This document shows, piece after piece, positions 26,284 through 28,298 of a stretch of 28,298 nt of DNA. Numbering within the stretch: the stretch's first letter is position 1; each line of letters starts with the position of its first letter. This DNA comes from CAZJJK01 sp964546285. GTDB taxonomy: Bacteria > Spirochaetota > Spirochaetia > Treponematales > Breznakiellaceae. Both the position numbers and the translations under genes were made by a program. Location: the NCBI GenBank assembly GCA_964546285.1, contig CAZJJK010000032.1, positions 1 to 28,298 on the forward strand, given 5' to 3'. The notes beneath the pieces are model-generated. The model did not search any database, was not told the origin of the DNA, and was given only the letters and a program-made list of their open reading frames with translations.

Positions 26284-27095
26284 TGAAGTCCGATAAATTT
26301 ACGCTTATGGCTCACCTGGTGGCCGGCTATCCGGACCTGGACGCCTCGCGAGCGGCGGCTCGGGGTTTGGTGGAAGGCGGCGCGAGTTACCTGGAAGTTC
26401 AAATTCCTTTCAGTGATCCCAATGCCGATGGCCCCTCTATTATGAACGCTTGTTCAACAGCCCTATCAAATGGGTTTACCGTAGCGAACGCCTTCGACCT
26501 AATAACCAGCTTGCGTCTCGATTATCCGTCAATCCCTATTTTTGTTATGGCGTACGCCAGCTTGGTCGCGACGCCCGGTCCCGCCGCCTTCACGCAAACC
26601 TGTAGCGGCATAGGCGTATCCGGCTTAATCGTACCGGACTTACCCTTTGACGCGGATGAAGGTCTGTCCGAGGCTTGCGCCGAACATCAACTAGCCTGCG
26701 TTCCCGTAGCCGCTCCATCTATGAACGCCGCGCGCTTGGATAAAATGATCGCTCTTGAGCGGCCTTATATTTACTCCGCTCTGAGGGTGGGCATCACTGG
26801 CGCGGCGACAAAATTCGACGAACCCTCCCGTCTATTTCTGGAGAAAGTAGCATCCAGAGGGACCAAGATTTTAGGTGGTTTCGGCATACGCTCAGGCATC
26901 CAAGTCAGCGCGGTCGCGCCGTATGTCCACGCGGTAGTAGCGGGTTCGGTCTTTATTGACGCTATCGCGGAAGTCATAAAAGCGCAACAAGCGAATCGTC
27001 GGCGCGGATACCGAGGCTCACCGAGGGTACGTGACGAAGCTATCAGGCGTACGCTACGCCAAAAAGCGGAAGAACTATGCGGTATAGTTCGATGA
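26280..27095 (+). CDS. trpA: Tryptophan synthase alpha subunit
   Basis: 271 residues. It splits indole-3-glycerol phosphate into indole and glyceraldehyde-3-phosphate as partner of TrpB. E39 in LEVQIPFSDPNADGP and D50 in the same segment match the catalytic glutamate and aspartate (E49 and D60 in enteric TrpA). GLIVPDLPFD, ALRVGITGA and LGGFGIRSGIQV match the phosphate-binding loops, with VGITG in place of the usual AGVTG. ATG 26280 overlaps the trpB stop; ATG 26283, seven bases after AAGGAG, may be the true start. The C-terminus has an unusually basic tail (NRRRGYRGSPRVRDEAIRRT). The protein has no tryptophan. Confidence 0.93.
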   Translation: MMKSDKFTLMAHLVAGYPDLDASRAAARGLVEGGASYLEVQIPFSDPNADGPSIMNACSTALSNGFTVANAFDLITSLRLDYPSIPIFVMAYASLVATPGPAAFTQTCSGIGVSGLIVPDLPFDADEGLSEACAEHQLACVPVAAPSMNAARLDKMIALERPYIYSALRVGITGAATKFDEPSRLFLEKVASRGTKILGGFGIRSGIQVSAVAPYVHAVVAGSVFIDAIAEVIKAQQANRRRGYRGSPRVRDEAIRRTLRQKAEELCGIVR

Positions 27096-27253
27096 TATAG
27101 GAGAAAAGCAATAAATCCAGCCTTACTATAGTGTCCCGAAGCTTTGTCTTCCCCATTATTCCGCTAAGGCCGATCACGAGTCAGCGTGTTATAAGCGGGC
27201 GCTCCCCAGCGAACAGCTACTACCGAGGCGACACTTTGTCTTTCCCTCACCAT

Positions 27254-27452
27254 GTGCTGCCAATTCTGTTGAAGCCTGGAGTATGGGTAACCTCTTACCA
27301 GCCAAGCTAGGCACTTGACACCACAAGGTACATATTGAACAAAAAAGGGCAGTGTAGAGCTGGTTTTGTCTTAATATTTATAAATAAATTATTCCAAAAT
27401 ATTGTTGGATATAATAAAAACTTAAGGCCTTTTGCAACAGAATTGGCAGCAG
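27254..27452 (+). mobile_element. Miniature inverted-repeat element downstream of trpA
   Basis: About 199 bp bounded by terminal inverted repeats GCTGCCAATTCTGTTGAAG (left, from 27256) and TTGCAACAGAATTGGCAGCAG (right, ending 27452). These are the left- and right-end forms of the insertion sequence at the window edges. There is no credible coding sequence. The inner segment AAAAGGGCAGTGTAGAGCTG and a GTTGGATAT are shared with the element at 20080-20212. It lies between trpA and the next terminator on this strand (27598), in a gene-free stretch from 27096 to 27662; nothing else is recognised at 27096-27253 or 27453-27597. Confidence 0.7.
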
Positions 27453-27597
27453 TACATTTTACCTATACGCTTCCCCGTCTACATCTAAACTTGGAATACA
27501 ACAAAACCGTAGCTTGTATCAGGAAGCGAATGTTTCTATGTAACTAGACTACTCTGGCTGTGTTTAATGAAATGTAAGAATATCTTTTCTTCTGTGC

Positions 27598-27637
27598 GCC
27601 GCGATCGGTATCCTCCTCCCGGTCGCGGCCTTTTTTT
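27598..27637 (+). terminator. Rho-independent terminator, probably ending the trp transcript
   Basis: Arms GCCGCGATCGG (27598-27608) and CCGGTCGCGGC (27619-27629) pair over 11 positions with one G-T pair; the loop is about 10 bases and is followed by C and seven T. The T run is on the plus strand, so it serves transcription from the trp operon side. Trp transcripts would have to pass through the miniature element at 27254 to reach it. Confidence 0.8.
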
Positions 27638-27662
27638 CACTTTCGCGGCTTTAAATTAATCC

Positions 27663-27887
27663 CTACACGCCGACGACAGAACTGACTCCGGACACTTCTT
27701 TCTTTAGATAGCGCTCAACGCCCATTTTAAGCGTCATCTGGGCCATGGGACATGAGCCGCAAGCGCCGGTCAATCTAACAGAAACTTCTCCATCCTCGGA
27801 AACCGAAACGAATTCCACATCGCCGCCATCGGCCTGCAGGGAAGGACGAATATTCTGTAAAGCGGCGCGAACTTTCTCTTCAAGCAT
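27663..27887 (-). CDS. NifU C-terminal domain-like iron-sulfur scaffold protein
   Basis: 74 residues, the size of a stand-alone Nfu domain. The CGSCPMAQMTLKMGVE segment carries the CxxC pair that, as a dimer, holds a transferable Fe-S cluster. RPSLQADGGDVEFVSV is the typical first half. It would help load clusters into cytoplasmic Fe-S proteins; glutamate synthase and the glycosylase encoded here are examples of clients in general, with no specific link shown. It is a single gene with an AGGAG site and a candidate promoter upstream. It should not be taken as evidence of nitrogen fixation on its own. Confidence 0.9.
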   Translation of the reverse strand: MLEEKVRAALQNIRPSLQADGGDVEFVSVSEDGEVSVRLTGACGSCPMAQMTLKMGVERYLKKEVSGVSSVVGV

Positions 27888-27909
27888 AATAAGCTCCTCG
27901 ACATGGAAA

Positions 27910-27936
27910 ATAATAAAGATAGAGCTATTTGGTCAA
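27910..27936 (-). promoter_or_regulatory. Candidate promoter of the NifU-like gene
   Basis: On the minus strand, TTGACC (27936-27931) is followed by TATTAT (27915-27910) with a 15-base spacer; slightly wider spacings reach TTATTT or TATTTT. The start codon is 23 bases further on, at 27887, behind an AGGAG site. The short spacer makes the exact -10 uncertain. Confidence 0.35.
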
Positions 27937-28044
27937 GTATCTTGGCAAGCAAGCGACTTTTGCAAGAATTTTCATACTCCGCGACCTAGCTCAAGGCTTT
28001 TATCATGCTATACTTGATATAGACATTGGCTTATTATTTTCTAA

Positions 28045-28298
28045 CTGTTGCCAATTCTGTTGAAAATATTATTTAGATACTTTTCCCAAAACCCAAGCGG
28101 GACGCTTCTTTCCCCTGTATCGGTATATGACCCTACTTCATATCCAACGGAGGTTTACCATGGCCCAACCCGCCTCCCGCCTCGTCACTATCGACAGTCC
28201 CGAGTTCTGTCCCAACCCCGCCTGTCCCTACCACAACCGCGCTATCGCCTCGAATTCACCCTGGTTTCGCCGCTTCGGCTCTTACCCCACCAAGTCCA
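28045..28298 (+). mobile_element. 5' end of an insertion sequence (right-hand copy, cut by the window edge)
   Basis: The terminal repeat CTGTTGCCAATTCTGTTGAA starts at 28045, with one change from the other copies. A leader of about 115 bases with CTTCATATCCAACGGAGG leads to the transposase ATG at 28160. This is the inverted partner of the copy at 1-272. Confidence 0.85.
28160..28298 (+). CDS. Transposase, N-terminal fragment (continues beyond window)
   Basis: The first 46 codons of the same transposase as at 1-156: a CPNPACPYHNR zinc-ribbon-like cluster followed by WFRRFGSYPTKS. The ribosome site GGAGG is at 28149-28153. The reading frame is intact up to the window edge. The catalytic domain is not in the window, so the family cannot be assigned. 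Confidence 0.8.
   Translation, partial: MAQPASRLVTIDSPEFCPNPACPYHNRAIASNSPWFRRFGSYPTKS

Noticed and set aside
27663..27887. Evidence for a nitrogen-fixation locus from the NifU-like gene
   Set aside because: Stand-alone Nfu domains are general Fe-S carriers, and no nif structural or regulatory gene is nearby.

Overview
The window is about 28.3 kb of bacterial chromosome with roughly even base composition and dense, mostly intact genes. The gene set (TrmH-like methyltransferase, UshA-type 5'-nucleotidase, a NusG-domain-II/Gx membrane operon, a SlyD-type FKBP, glutamate synthase, a NifU-like protein, cytoplasmic xylan-debranching enzymes) fits an anaerobic, gut-associated treponeme-like spirochaete, perhaps of the termite or other fibre-digesting gut type. 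That placement is an inference from gene content and is only moderately secure; there is no rRNA or other marker here.

Layout. Bases 1-272 and 28045-28298 are the 5' parts of two copies of the same insertion sequence, in inverted orientation, both with the transposase reading out of the window, so the window is bounded by a repeat at each end. Inside it: a trmH-like gene and an orphan sensor histidine kinase (+), an endonuclease III-family glycosylase (-, overlapping the kinase tail to tail), a secreted 5'-nucleotidase (+), gltD and gltB (-, a tight pair), an 0.8 kb gene-free stretch with a decayed insertion-sequence copy, a 1392-residue GH3-GH67 fusion enzyme (+), a TPR protein (+), a minus-strand operon of slyD-like, NusG-II, Gx and membrane protein genes, a small membrane protein (+), a complete tryptophan operon trpE-trpGD-trpCF-trpB-trpA (+), and a NifU-like gene (-).

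Working together: gltBD makes glutamate from glutamine and 2-oxoglutarate. The trp operon carries every step from chorismate to tryptophan with two gene fusions and overlapping reading frames throughout. The GH3-GH67 protein joins a beta-xylosidase-like exo-enzyme and an alpha-glucuronidase in one cytoplasmic polypeptide, which would let it strip both the glucuronic acid cap and the terminal xylose from imported xylan fragments.

The strongest points of interest are the GH3-GH67 fusion; a family of short non-autonomous elements carrying the insertion sequence's terminal repeats, two of which flank the trp operon as inverted copies; three helically phased 9-bp repeats in front of gltB; and a slyD-NusG-II-Gx-membrane protein operon that resembles parts of flavin/quinone-linked extracytosolic electron transfer loci.
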